Shown here piece after piece: positions 23,324-34,970 of a stretch of DNA of 64,000 nt. The stretch comes from Zizania palustris (taxonomy: Eukaryota > Streptophyta > Magnoliopsida > Poales > Poaceae), in contig JAAALK010000289.1 in the NCBI GenBank assembly GCA_019279435.1, forward strand, positions 31,811,067 to 31,875,066, read 5' to 3'. The notes beneath the pieces are model-generated. The model worked only from the letters and a program-made list of their open reading frames with translations, was not told the DNA's origin and ran no database searches. Position 1 is the first letter of the stretch. Each line of letters starts with the position of its first letter. A program made the position numbers and the translations under genes.

Positions 23324-24695
23324 TGTTGATAGCAAAAAATGGCATTAATGGTCAAGGTTGTCAAAATATCAATTTTGGTAATTTGGGCCGAAAATACACA
23401 AGTCCTGGATCAGGCCTAAGCCCTATAGGGCCGAAAACCAATCGAGCATTGGGCTTTGGAGGCCCTCTAGTGGCCTGTTACCTTCGGCCCGAAGGTCCAT
23501 CGAGCGTTGGGCTTTGGAAGCCTTATAGTGGCCTGCTACCTTCAGACCGCAGGTCTTCGGAGGCCTGCCTCGCCGAAGCTTCGACCCGAGGAGCAGGCTT
23601 CAGCAGGCCCTGCCGAAGGCCCACTTCGGATTGTTTGTAGAGATAGAATTTGAGTCTGATTCTAGCTGTTTTTATCCCTAAACGTGATTAGGTTGAATCC
23701 TACCAGATTAATCTTAGAGATAAAAAGGCTAGCCCCTATAAATATAGGGGTGAGGCCGGTTCATTAGACCCCCAACACAATTCAACCACAAAGCCCTAGC
23801 TTTGAACCGTACCTTTATTTTCTTTACTTTTCTGCACAACCTTCGTGGGTTTTCCTGGAAGCCCTCCACTGGCCACATCGAAAAAGTGGTAATCCTTGTT
23901 ACTCCGCTCATGAGGTACCCGTTAATCTATGTAACATATTGCTATCACCTTGTTACTTCGCCTATGAAGTATCCGTTAATCTACGTAACATATTACTACC
24001 TTCGTTTCTCTACTGCAACACTTAGCAGATTCGGTCTCCAAGCCGAATTGGCACTTGATCTCTGTTCTGTTGTAGGTTTTCACGCTCGGAGCCCCTTCGC
24101 CGGAGGTGTCTGGAGCCAGGAAACTAGTTTCGGAGGCTGCTAGAAACACCCTTTGGTGGAACCCCTCCTTCGACTACCCGTGCCGGACCCGTCATGCTGT
24201 TGTCGGTCTGGTCGAGTCCCGCACACCAGAGCGCTCCACAGCAGGCTTCTTCATGTGAGGCTTCGTTACGCCTACACTTCGCACCAGACGAAGTCACGCC
24301 AGCGCGTTGCGTTGGAGTATTTTTGTCGTGTCAGAGACTTCGCACCAAACCCCGCTGTTCGGAGGTGATTTCACGTTGAGATCTGTTCGGAGCCTGCCTT
24401 CGGCCAGATCGATCCGAACGCCGAAGCCTACCTTCGGCGAGACCCATCACATGATATACTTTGAATTAGTTAGGCTCCGTTCAGCTGGCTAATTTATTTT
24501 ATTTATATATTTCTTTCGGCTAATTGGATTATTTCTGTGTGATCTTATTACCTGGCGACTCCACCTCCTTGACACTGTTAAGTGTAGTTGGAATGCGACG
24601 TCAATGTTGTGTTACGCTTAGGCTTGTTCCTAAGTATCCGCACACTTTTGGATCATTGAACTGACCAAGTGTGGGGGCATGTTTTCGTGTCAACA
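23324..24695 (+). repeat. Tat-type LTR (element A 5' LTR)
   Basis: From TGTTGATAGC to GTGTCAACA, 1,372 bp. It contains TATA box CCTATAAATATAGG at about 23737 and two copies of a 58-bp unit (CGAGCATTGGGCTTTGG at 23443 and CGAGCGTTGGGCTTTGG at 23501). Homologous LTRs lie at 28651-29972 (minus), 51730-52371 (minus, partial) and 54177-55460 (plus). Confidence 0.9.
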
Positions 24696-24733
24696 CACTT
24701 TTTGGTGACTCCACTAGGGAAGGCTACGCCAAC

Positions 24734-27700
24734 ATGATGACTACATATCTACATCGGTAGTAGGTACGTCTACAATGACTACTGCGTCTACATCACCGAT
24801 GGATCCCATGGGAGGCACATATATCGACAACCACAACATCATGATGCCTACCCTTGAAGATATCCCTGAAGAAGACTGAGAAGAGATCAAGGCAAAGAAA
24901 GGCACTACAAGACCTCATGCTTGGAAGCTACGTCAAGACACACGCAGGCTTCATCAAGCGCGACGTCAACATCCCCGACCCCGCTCGGACCTAGGTAACT
25001 CCACTATCGCCTCCTTTATCTTCTTTAGAGATTGAGCAGAAAATAGTCGCATCAGTAGATCAAGCTGTTAGAACTTCGCTAGCCAACCGTTTAGATTCGG
25101 CAGTCAGCTCTCAAGTAGAGGCGACACTTAGAAGGTTCGGCTTTACCGAGGTCGTTCCCCCAACTCCGATTGCTAGCATGCCTCTGATAAATCGCATTTA
25201 CAGCAGAACTGACGGTAGCACTGGCAAAGCCATTGCGTCTTCAGCCTCGACATCTATGGCCGAGACAAGTCACCATGCTTATGGCCAAACTAGCACTACC
25301 TAGTATGCGCCACCTCCACCTACACCCGCACCAGTTTTTGCCACGTTGCCTGCACCGCATGCTCCTACTCTAACGCATAGGCCTAAGCACGTCATACATC
25401 CCGAGCTAGTGCATGAGGAGGACCCCCGCGGCCGACACGCCGACATACCACCATGTGTCGTGCCCCCGCATGAGAGACGCACGCAGGAAGTAGGCCAAGA
25501 GGATATAGAAGAGCGGATAGGCGCACTGTTTAGAGAGTGCACCAGTTTCATGCCTAGGGGTCGGGCTAGGGTTTACCAGAAGTCGTACCCCAACCATTTC
25601 GACACGATAACTTACCCTCGCGTCTATAGGGTCCCTGAATTCACTAATTTTGACGGTGAGAGTAGCAAAACCACACTAGAGCATGTCAGCCAGTTCTTAG
25701 CACAGTGTGGAGAAGCTAGTGGGTCAGATGCTTTAAAGCTTAGACTATTTTCTCTTTCCCTATCCGGCACTGCTTTCACCTGGTTTTCGGCGCTCCCGCC
25801 AAACTCTATCCAAACATGAGCTGAATTGGAACAAAAATTCCATGAATATTTTTATACAGGTGAGATAGAACTTAGACATTCACACTTGACATCTGTTAGA
25901 CAAAAATCTAGTGAGAGTGTCTCCGAGTACATCAAGCGCTTTAGAGATACCAGAAACTGATGTTTTAGCCTCAATATTTCAGAGAGAGATTTGGCGGATC
26001 TAGCTTTCAACGGGTTGCGTTCTGAGATTAAAGAAAGACTAGACAACAAAAACTTTTTAGAAGTTAGCCAAGTTTTACAGCAGGCTCTGGTCCAAGAAGG
26101 CCGAGCCAAAGATAAGAAGTTTATTAAAAGTTTAACAAGCCTAGGGCTGAAGCCACATCATGGAACACTCCGACGAGGAGGAGTCGGAGGAAGAAGAAGA
26201 TTCAGCTAACATGTATGCGGTCAAATGGGTTTGGAATGCCAAGAGCAAACCCATCACTTATTCTGAGTTACGGCCGTCTCCCACTAAGAGTCGGCCTAGC
26301 GAAGTCAAATACTCGTTTGATATAACTAAGTGTGATAAAATATTTGATTTTCTCTTGAAGAACCAACTTCTCAGGTTGCCTAAGGGCCAAGTCATTCCTT
26401 TCTCTGACAAGCTAAAGAAATGCCCCTACTATAAGTGGCATGATTTGCATTCCCATTATACTAACGATTGCAATGGTTTTCGTCAATTGGTTCAATCGGC
26501 CATAAAAGAAGGACGATTGAAAATAGATCTCACTCCAAAGATGAAGCTGGACAAAGACACCTTTCCCGTGAACATTGTCGACCTCGACGAGAAGAGGGTG
26601 CTGATTCGGCCGGAGCGGGCCGAGTCAACTAAAGGGAAAGCGGTCATTATTGGAGAATTGTGCACACGCACACTCGTACCAAAGAACCCTGAAGTAGGAG
26701 TGTGGAAAAGAATCGTCAACATGTCTCTTTCGGCTAGGGCTCGCAAGAAACCAAAGGTCACATATCAGATGTTGTTGAACAAACACCAAAAAAAGCCAAG
26801 GAAATAGGCCCTCGTGCAAAAAGTCTAAGACAACCGAAGGGGCCAAGGCAGTCAGAGGGTGGCTTTGGACCTCGGTGGCCGAACCCTCCGCACAGCAGGT
26901 TCGGACCCCAATGGCCGAACCCTCCGTACTGCGGGTTTGGACCCCAACAGCCGACCCCCCCAAAAGGCAAGTTTGGACCCCAGTGGACGGACCCTCTGCA
27001 CAGTGGGTTCGGACCCCACTGGCCGAACCCCCGGCACCACGAGTTCGGCCCCCAATGGTCGAACCCTTCACACAACGAGTTTGGACCCCAATGGCCGAAC
27101 TCAGTTCTGCTCTGGATGAACCCTCTGGTAGGAGGCTTCGGCCCGCAATGGCCAAACATACCTCCGGCCTGGTAGGACCCCACGCTAATATGGTCCGAAA
27201 TACCTTCGACATGGCCGAGCCCCCCTCCGAACAATGGGTTCGGCTCACAGTGGGTGAAGCCGCTGGAGCCACCAATGCCTCTGCCATATAATTGGGAAGG
27301 GACCCCATGGGCTCTGTATACCTCGCCCCCGAGTACCCTTCACAGAATAACATTGCCTCCTGCTTTCCTTCGGAGTATTATAACTGGCAGAAACAAACAG
27401 ACGTGGCGAAGAGAGACATCATCCACAAGCTGTCCGTAGTACCTCCGAATCGACTCACACAGAACGGAGCCAAGGGAGATGGACACGAAGAGGCGAAGGA
27501 GGAGTCTGAAGCCATCACAGTCAAAGTAGGGTATGAGGAAGTCCCAATCCTGAAGTCCTCCTCACCGAAGCCCGATGGAGGTAAGTCCCCTAGTCCAGCC
27601 GAGGCTAGTGCCGAAGCCCGGTCCGATCGACCGAACGAGGCCGGTCCGACTAACAGGGTTCACAGTGAAGTGCCCACCAATTACAAAACACGCGTGGCCG

Positions 27701-28650
27701 ACCTGAGTGGTATCCCTTCGGCCAGAAATCACAGAAACAGGTGAGTGGTGCCTGGTACCAAGCCACAACCATCTTGGGCACCTCTAGGCATGTCCAAATT
27801 ACAGAAAAGGCGTCTGCAACGCCTACGGGCACAAGAGATGCGCGAGAAAAAGGCCAAGGATGAACGAGACACCATCTTTGAGGAAATCCACCCTCGGACA
27901 ACGATGAAGCAGGTATGGAGACCTAAGCCAGTTGAGACGAGCAACTCGGTTTCCATCCCGAGTGACGATGGTGACATGCTCGACGATGATTATATGCCTG
28001 TATCCGAAGTATTCACACCTCAGACGATGGACATCAATGTCGTCATGCTGCCTGCCGAGTTCACCCTACCACAAGACGAGGCCGAGGCTACTAAGTTGAA
28101 CCTCGGCCCACGCAATGCTATTTTTGAGAAACCCAAGGATACGACTCGCCATCTAAATCCTCTCTACGTTAGGGGTCACATTGATGGGAAGCCGATCTCT
28201 AGAATGCTTGTCGACGGTGGCGCCACTATTAACCTGATGCCTTACTCTCTGTTGAAGAAACATGGTAGGGGCAAGGAAGACTTAAAGAAAACTAACCTAA
28301 TGCTCAACCGCTTCAACGGCGAGAGTTCCGAGGCGAAAGGCGTACTCTCCATGGAGTTAACAGTAGGTAACAAGACGTTTCCAACAACGTTCTTTGTCGT
28401 CAACGTACAAGGTAACTACAACATGCTGCTCGTGCGTGACTGGATTCATGCGAATTGTTGTATTCCTTCTACTTTGCACCAATGTCTGATACAGTGGGAC
28501 TACGATGACGTAGAAGTCATACCAGCAGACACTTCGACCCAGGTAGCATTGGCCGATATGTCCATCGATGCCATCCATAACAAGGTAGAGTGTCTATCAG
28601 GTAGGGACCTTTTGGATTACGACTTCGTTAGCGTATCCAGGGGACGTTTC
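24734..28650 (+). pseudogene. element A gag and protease, degenerate
   Basis: Starts at about 24734 (ATG after the leader, as in E). The retrotransposon gag domain lies at 25600-26100 (FTNFDGESSKTTLEHVSQFL, GTAFTWFSALPPNS, EYIKRFRDTRN). A W to TGA stop is at 25817 and an R to TGA stop at 25958. An acidic segment and a putative zinc motif (CPYYKWHDLHSHYTNDC) follow, then a proline-rich linker of 12-residue repeats (about 26860-27120) in a shifted frame. The protease frame (27745-28650) has YVRGHIDGKPISRMLVDGGA with active-site D-G-G and ends at the B insertion. Confidence 0.85.
26860..27120 (+). repeat. 36-bp (12-residue) repeat in the gag linker of A
   Basis: About seven imperfect copies of a 36-bp unit encode F-G-P-Q-W-P-N-P-P plus three variable residues. 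The same repeat occurs in B (about 50480-50710, minus) and E (about 57600-57800), with different copy numbers. Confidence 0.85.
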
Positions 28651-29972
28651 TGTTGACACGAAAATGTGCCCCCACACTTGGGTCAGTTCGACGATCCAAA
28701 AGTGCACGGATACTTAGGGACAGGCCTAAGCGTGACATGGCACTAACATTGCGTTCTGACTACCCTTAATAGTGATAAGGGGGTGGAGTCATCAGGCAAC
28801 CAGATTACACAAAATAATCCAATTAGCCGAAAAAGATAGATTAAACAGAATAAAATCAACAAACTAGTCGGAGCCCCGCCTGGTTCGAAGTCTGATGCGA
28901 AGGGGTCACCGAAGGGTACCTTCGACATCTAGTGTGAAGTACTCCACCGAAGGGTGCTTCGGCGTTCGGACTGATCCGACCGAAGACGGACTTCAAACGG
29001 ATCTGGACGCAATAACCACCTCCGAACAGCGGGGTTCGGCGTGGGATCTCCGATACAACAAACTACAGAATAGTGACACGAGGGCCACGCGCGAGTGCAA
29101 CTTCGTCTGGTCCGGAGTATGTTCGTGGCGAAGCCTGTTGTGACGAAGTATGCTGGTGAAGCCTATCGCCGGAGCCTGCGGTCTCGCCGAAGGGTTGCCT
29201 GGGGACCTCCGAAACCGATCTCTCAGCTCCGAACACCTCCGACGAAGGGACTTCGAACCTGCGAACCTGCAACAGAGATGATGCGAAGTACCAATTCGGC
29301 CTGAGGACCGAATTTTGCTAAGTGTTGCACTAGTAGCGAAGGTAGCAATCTATTACACAGATTAGCAGATACTTCACAGGCGAAGTAACAAGGCGATAGC
29401 AATCTTTTACGTAGATTAACGGATACTTCACAGGCGAAGTAACAAGGATTACCACTATTCCGTAGTGGCTGACGGAGGGCTTCCAGGCAAACCCATGAAG
29501 AGGTACAGGAAAATAAAGGTAAGGTAAATGCGATCAAAGCATTGGCTTTGGTTTGGTTTTAGTTGGGGGGGGGGTTCTCCACGCCGGTCATGCCTCTCTA
29601 TTTATAGGGGGTTAACTCCTAATCTAATATGCTATTAATCCAACCAGATAGAGAAAGAGATTTAGCTGGAAACGCGTGCAACTCTATCTCTGCCGAGGTG
29701 GTCTTTGGCCAGGCCCGTCGAGGCCTGCTCCTCGGGCCGAAGCTTTGGCAGTGTGGGCCTCCGAAGGCTTCCGAAGCTTCGGCAGCGTGGGCCTCCGAAG
29801 GCTTCCTGGCCAAAGCCCATGGGCTGGCTAGAGGCTTTCGGAGCCCATAACTCGATGGACTTCGGCCCTGTAGGGCTTCGGACAGACCCTGGACATGTGT
29901 ACCTTCGGCCCAAATCACCAAAAATTGATATTTTGATAATATAGCCATTAATGCCATTTTTTGCTATCAACA
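28651..29972 (-). repeat. element B 3' LTR, complete
   Basis: In plus orientation it starts TGTTGACACG and ends GCTATCAACA, 1,322 bp. TATA box (minus strand CTATAAATAGAGAGG) is at about 29596-29610. It contains a single copy of the 55-bp unit that is repeated four times in the 5' LTR. Confidence 0.92.
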
Positions 29973-30057
29973 CATGCCCCCTGCCTTTTAGTGAAGTAGT
30001 GAACTAATAGCACAATGAGTTGAAGACGATACCATTCGTATCGGCTTTTCAACACTT

Positions 30058-31290
30058 TTATGACGTTTGCCACACACTTGGGAAATACCTTTTCAAGTAT
30101 ATACCATTCAAAGCTCTTCGAAACCGCTCTCCCTGCAGGGATTCCAACACGTATGCGTTGCCGGTAGCGATTTTGGCTATCTTAAAAGGACCTTCCCAAC
30201 TAGGTGACCATTTGCCAAATTTGGGACTCTTCATGCCTAAAGGCAAAATCGTTTTCCATACCAAGTCTCCTATTTGAAACGATTTTGGTTTAACCTTCTT
30301 ATTGTAGGCTCTAGCTACTCTCTTCTTGTCTACTTCTATGGCTTCTAAAGCCCTTAGTCTCTTATCGGTCACTTCCTCCATATTATCCTTCAGAAGAGCC
30401 TCATACTCATTGACCGATAAGTCGTCTTGCTTTAACACTCTTAAGGAGCCAAGATCTACCTCTACAGGCAGAACGACCTCTTGTCCATATACCAGCTCAT
30501 ATGGACTGACCTTGGTGGCGCCGTGCTTTGCAATCCTACAAGCCCATAACGCCTTGGAAAGCTCTTCATGCCACCTTTTAGGAAACTCTTCAATTTTCTT
30601 CTTAATAAGCTTAATCACGGTTTTATTACTGGACTCGGCCTGACCATTGGCTTGAGCATAGTAAGGTGAAGAGTTTATCAACTTAATACCATAGTATTCG
30701 GCGAAGTCCCTTACTTCTCTAGAAATAAATGAACTACCTTGATCCGTAGTAAGAGTTTGGGGAATGCCGAATCTATGTATGATGTGCTTTAAAATAAAAT
30801 CACGTACCTCGTTTTGAGTCATGTTCTTGAGAGGTACAGCCTCGGTCCACTTAGTGAAGTAATCCATCGCCATCAACATGAACTGATGTCCTTTTGAGGA
30901 AGGAGGATGAATCTGGCCGATGAAGTATAAACCCCAACCTCGAAATGGCCATGGCTTGACAATAGGATTGAGCAATGAGGCAGGAGCTAACTGGATGTTG
31001 CCAAACCTCTGGCATGCCTCACACCCTTTGTAGTACTTGAAACAATCTTCAGTCATAGTCGGCCAATAGAAACCCGCTCTTTTGAGCATCCAACTCATCT
31101 TCTGGGCCGACTGATGGGTGCCGCAAAGCCCCTCATGGACTTCTCCTGTAGCCACCTGGGACTGCTCGTGGTCTAAACACTTCAATAGCAATCCGTCGAT
31201 GGTTCGGCGATACAATGTGTCGTCTACCAACACGAATTTGAACACTTGTCGCCGAACCTTCCGATCAACCCTTCGGCTAGGGTCTCTCAA
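30058..31290 (-). pseudogene. element B integrase
   Basis: A long continuous frame (about 410 residues) covering zinc-finger, catalytic core and C-terminal region. Visible: the HHCC-like HEGLCGTHQ...CEACQ; the core with MAMDYFTKWTEAVPL, TTDQGSSF (second catalytic Asp) and GQAESSNK (catalytic Glu); the C-terminal WEGPFKIAKIATGNAYVLE. The first catalytic Asp, expected in GLDFIGQ, is Tyr (GLYFIGQ). The enzyme would be inactive despite the open frame. A TAG just upstream separates it from the rest of pol. Confidence 0.88.
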
Positions 31291-31410
31291 ATACTAGACG
31301 ATTGAGACTCTCCAATTGCCCTTACAGGTTTCAGAGGGCTTCGCTGGTCCACCTTCTGAAAAAACTTCTAAAACACTGACTTCGGAGTGCCCCCCGAGCC
31401 ATTCCAGCTC

Positions 31411-32169
31411 CTACCGAAGCTTGGCCGAGGTGGTCATTCGGAGTGTGCTGGGCCGAAGCTCTTCGGAGGGTTCGGACTTTGGGGAGCCTTCTCCGCCCTG
31501 TAGGCTTCGCACTATGGGCTCCGGCGTGCTAGATCCTTTGATCGGCAGAGCACTCTGATCCAAGGGCTTCGGCGTGCGGTGGCCTTCGGTGACCCGAGGG
31601 GTTTGACCCGAGGCGTGCGCCTGCCCACCTTTACTGGCTTCAGCAGTTGGACTAAACACCGGCTTCTCCAATACAGAAAATTTACCTCTCCTGACTTGGT
31701 AGCCAGATGCTTGCTGAGTCAAATCATTGGCGACTGAATTGGCTTCTCTTGACACGTGAGATATTTTGAAATCATCAAAAGTAGTAACTATGTATAGACA
31801 TTTGTTCAAGTAGCTATTCAGCAAGCCATTAAAACATTGAGCACTCTTAGCTACTTGTTGTACTACTAATAACGAATCACCATACGTGTGAACATGTTTA
31901 GCGCCTATAGACTCTAGTAGTTCAAGACCTAGCAATAAAGCCTCGTATTCGGCTTGGTTATTAGTGGAAGAAAACTCTAGTCGGGCCGAGGTTTCAAAGC
32001 GCATACCATTAGGTGATATGAGAACCACTCCAATACCTTGGCCACTTTTGCAAGTCGAACCATCAAAATAGATTTTCCATGGTACTACCTCGACTATAGT
32101 AGTAGCATCACTCCAGCTAACATCTATGTGATGATCAACTATAAAGTTGGCTATGACTTGGCCTTTCAT
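31411..32169 (-). pseudogene. element B second (archaeal-type) RNase H
   Basis: It follows the tether MKGQVIANFIVDHHID. The second RNase H has WKIYFDGSTCKSGQGIGVVL (first Asp), NNQAEYEALLLGLELL (Glu) and YGDSLLVVQQV (Asp). A duplicated RNase H of this kind is the hallmark of the plant Tat lineage of Ty3/gypsy elements. A serine- and proline-rich tail leads towards integrase. Confidence 0.85.
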
Positions 32170-32184
32170 CGCTCTTAGGGGCTC

Positions 32185-33672
32185 CTAGGCCAAATCGTAC
32201 TCAATCAACGCGTAAGCCCATTTTCCGATTCTTCCACTTAGAATCGGCTTCTGTAACATGTGCTTTATCACATCGGTTTGGCAAACGACAACACATGTAG
32301 TGGGGAAAAGATAATGGCGTACCTTAGTGCACGCGTAATAAAGTGATAAACACAACCATTCCACAAACGCGTACCTAGTTTCGGCGTCCAGCAGGCGGCG
32401 GCTCAAGAATGTTATGATGTACAGCCGAAACGGAATCTCAGCTTTAGGCGCTCTCACCACAGGCGGTGATGACAAGCACTCCTTGATCTTCTCAAAAGCA
32501 CTTTGCTGGCTTGCCCCCCAAGCGAACTCAGCTTCGTTTTTTAGCCAGAGTATGGGGACAAAGGCATCAATCTTGCCATACAAGTTGGATATAAAGCGAC
32601 GCATATAGTTCAACTTGCCTAGCAACTTTTGCACATCCTTCTTGCATGTCGGCGCTGCAACGTTTCTAATCTTTTCAAGTCTCTTAGGATCAATTTCTAT
32701 GCCTCTCTCATGAATCATGAAACCTAAGAACTTACCCGCCGACACACCAAAAGCACACTTGAGTGGGTTCATCTTCAACCCATACTATCGCATCCTATCG
32801 AAAGCAACCTTCAAATTGGCTAAATGGTTTCCCATAGCGTCCGATTTGACCACGACGTCATCGATGTAAACTTCTAACATGACTCCTAACAAGTCATGAA
32901 AGATCAAGTTCATAGCGCGCTGATACGTGGCGCCGACATTTTTCAAACCAAAAGTCATGACGACCCACTCGAACAAACCGACAAAACCAGGGCATCGAAA
33001 GGCAGTCTTATAGATGTCCTCTTCGGCCATAAATATTTGATTATAACCAGCATTGCCATGAAGAAAACTTAGTACCTTATGTCCCGAGGCATCGTTGATC
33101 AGCATGTCGGCTATCGACATCGGATACTCGTCTTTTGGAGTGGCCCTGTTCAAATCCCTGAAATCAATGCATACCCGTATCTTGCCGCTCCCTTTCTTCT
33201 CTACAGGCACAATGTTAGCAACCCATTCCGCGTACCTGCATGGCCTAATAAATTCAGCCTTGAGTAGTCGCTCTACTTCTTCCTTAACTCGGTCATAGAC
33301 GACTGAATTAAAGCGGCGGGGAGGCTGCTTATAAGGCCTAAATCCGGACTTGATGGGCAGCCGATGCTCCACGAGCTCACGGCTTAGTCCTTGCATCTCG
33401 CTATATTCCCATGCGAAACAATCGACATACGACCGAAGTAACTTTATTACTTCGGCCTTTTCATCAGGCTGCAAATGTTGGTTTACAAAAGTCGGCCTTG
33501 GGATGCTGCCATTACCTATATCAACTTCCTCCAAAGGATCGGCCGACACAAAACCTTGCCCTAATTTCTCTACTTCGCTAAAGTCCTTGATGGCTTTGGC
33601 AATACCGTCTTTATTAGACCAATACTGCTCCACACGAGACTTTAGCCAATCTAGATTATTCTTGCTAGACAT
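32185..33672 (-). pseudogene. element B reverse transcriptase and RNase H
   Basis: RT motifs: GSGKIRVCIDFRDLNRATPK, VLSFLHGNAGYNQIFMAEED, FEWVVMTFGLKNVGATYQRA and the active site VYIDDVVVKSD. The catalytic Asp of motif A (FLDGNAGYNQ in A and E) is His here. A Q to TAG stop near 32779 splits the frame. In the first RNase H about 20 residues are missing between FRLYI and IITFLSR compared with A (53662-53760), an in-frame 60-bp deletion between two TACATC copies. Confidence 0.88.
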
Positions 33673-33677
33673 GACTA

Positions 33678-34541
33678 TTAATACAAAAATAGCCGTGCTA
33701 CTCCAGCCAGCTTTACAGACACTGGTACAAACCGTCCTCCGGATACGCTAACAAAATCGTAATCCGAAAGATCTCTACCTGATAGACATTCTACTTTGTT
33801 ATGGATGGCGTCAACCGACACATCGGCCAAAGCTACTTGGGCTGAAGTATCCACGGGGATAACCTCCACCTCATCGTCGTCCCACTGTATCAAGCACTAG
33901 TGCAGAGTAGATGGAATGCAACAATTTGCGTGAATCCAGTCGCGTCCGAGTAACACGCTATAGTTACCTTGTACGTCGACGACGAAAAACGCTGTTGGCA
34001 ACGTCTTGTTGCCCACCGTCAACTCCATAGAGAGTACTCCCTTGGCCTCAGAGCTTTCGCCGTTGAAGCCGTTGAGCATCAAGTTAGTCTTCTTCAGGTC
34101 TTCTTCGTCCCTGCCAAGTTTCTTCAACAATGAATAAGGCATTAGGTTAACAGTGGCGCCGCCGTCGACGAGCATCCGGGAAATCGGCTTCCCATCGATG
34201 TGACCCCTAACATAGAGGGGTTTTAGATGGCGACCCGAGTCCTCGGGCTTCTTGAAGATGGCACTGCGTGGACCGAGGTTCAATTGAGCGACCTTGGCCT
34301 CGTCCCGTGGTAGGGCGAACTCGGCAGGCAGCATGACGATGTTGATGTCCATCACCTGGGGTGTGGGTCCCTCAGAGATGGGCGAGTAATCGTCGTCGAG
34401 CATGTCATCGTCGTCGCTTGGACTAGGAGTCGGGTTGGTTATCTCAACCGGCTTATCCCTCCATACCTTTTTTGTAGCTGGCCGAGGGCGGATCTCTTCG
34501 AAGATAGCATCGCGCTCGGCCTTAGCTTCCCTCTCGTGCAT
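33678..34541 (-). pseudogene. element B protease
   Basis: Aspartic protease with YVRGHIDGKPISRMLVDGGA (active site D-G-G-A), NLMPYSLLKKLGR and VQGNYSVLLGRDWIHANCC. A Q to TAG stop at 33897 interrupts the linker towards RT (CLIQWDDDEVEVIPVDTS continues below it). Homologous to 28150-28650 in A and 58180-58620 in E. Confidence 0.85.
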
Positions 34542-34970
34542 CTCCTATGCCCGTAGCCGTTGTAAGCGTCTCTTTTGTGATTTGGTCATGCCCAGAGGGG
34601 CCCAAGATGGCTGCGGCTTGGTGCCGGGTGCGACTATTCAGCTCCCATTAATTCTAGCCGAAGTGGTACTATGCCCTTCGGCCTTAGGCACCCTGTGTTC
34701 GGAGGGGGCTTCGCTGCGAACCCTGTCGGATGAACCGGCCTCGTTTGGCCGATCGAACCAAGCTTCGGCGTAGAGCTCGACCGAAGCATGAGACTTACCT
34801 CCGTTAGACCTCGGTGACAAAGTCTTTAGGATTGGGACTTCCTGAGACCCAACTCTGATAGTTATGGCTTCGGACTCCCTGACTTCGGCCTCCGCGTGCT
34901 CGCACCCTTCGGATTCATCCTGCATGGTCCGATTCGGAGGCACCACGGACAGTCTGTGGGCGATGCCCCC
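34542..34970 (-). pseudogene. element B gag, C-terminal part
   Basis: Gag-protease linker sequence (VVPPNRTMQDESEG, SQEVPILKTLSPRS) homologous to 27420-27700 in A. It is interrupted at 34970 by element C with target duplication CCCCC; gag resumes at 50211. Confidence 0.75.

Noticed and set aside
26625..27353. 242-codon minus-strand frame
   Set aside because: Antisense shadow of the 36-bp gag repeat of element A; the repeat unit of 36 bp keeps all frames open.
29619..29957. Overlapping 73-112 codon frames in element B LTR
   Set aside because: Produced by 34-bp and 55-bp LTR repeats rich in CGAAG/CTTCG; no start context or domain.
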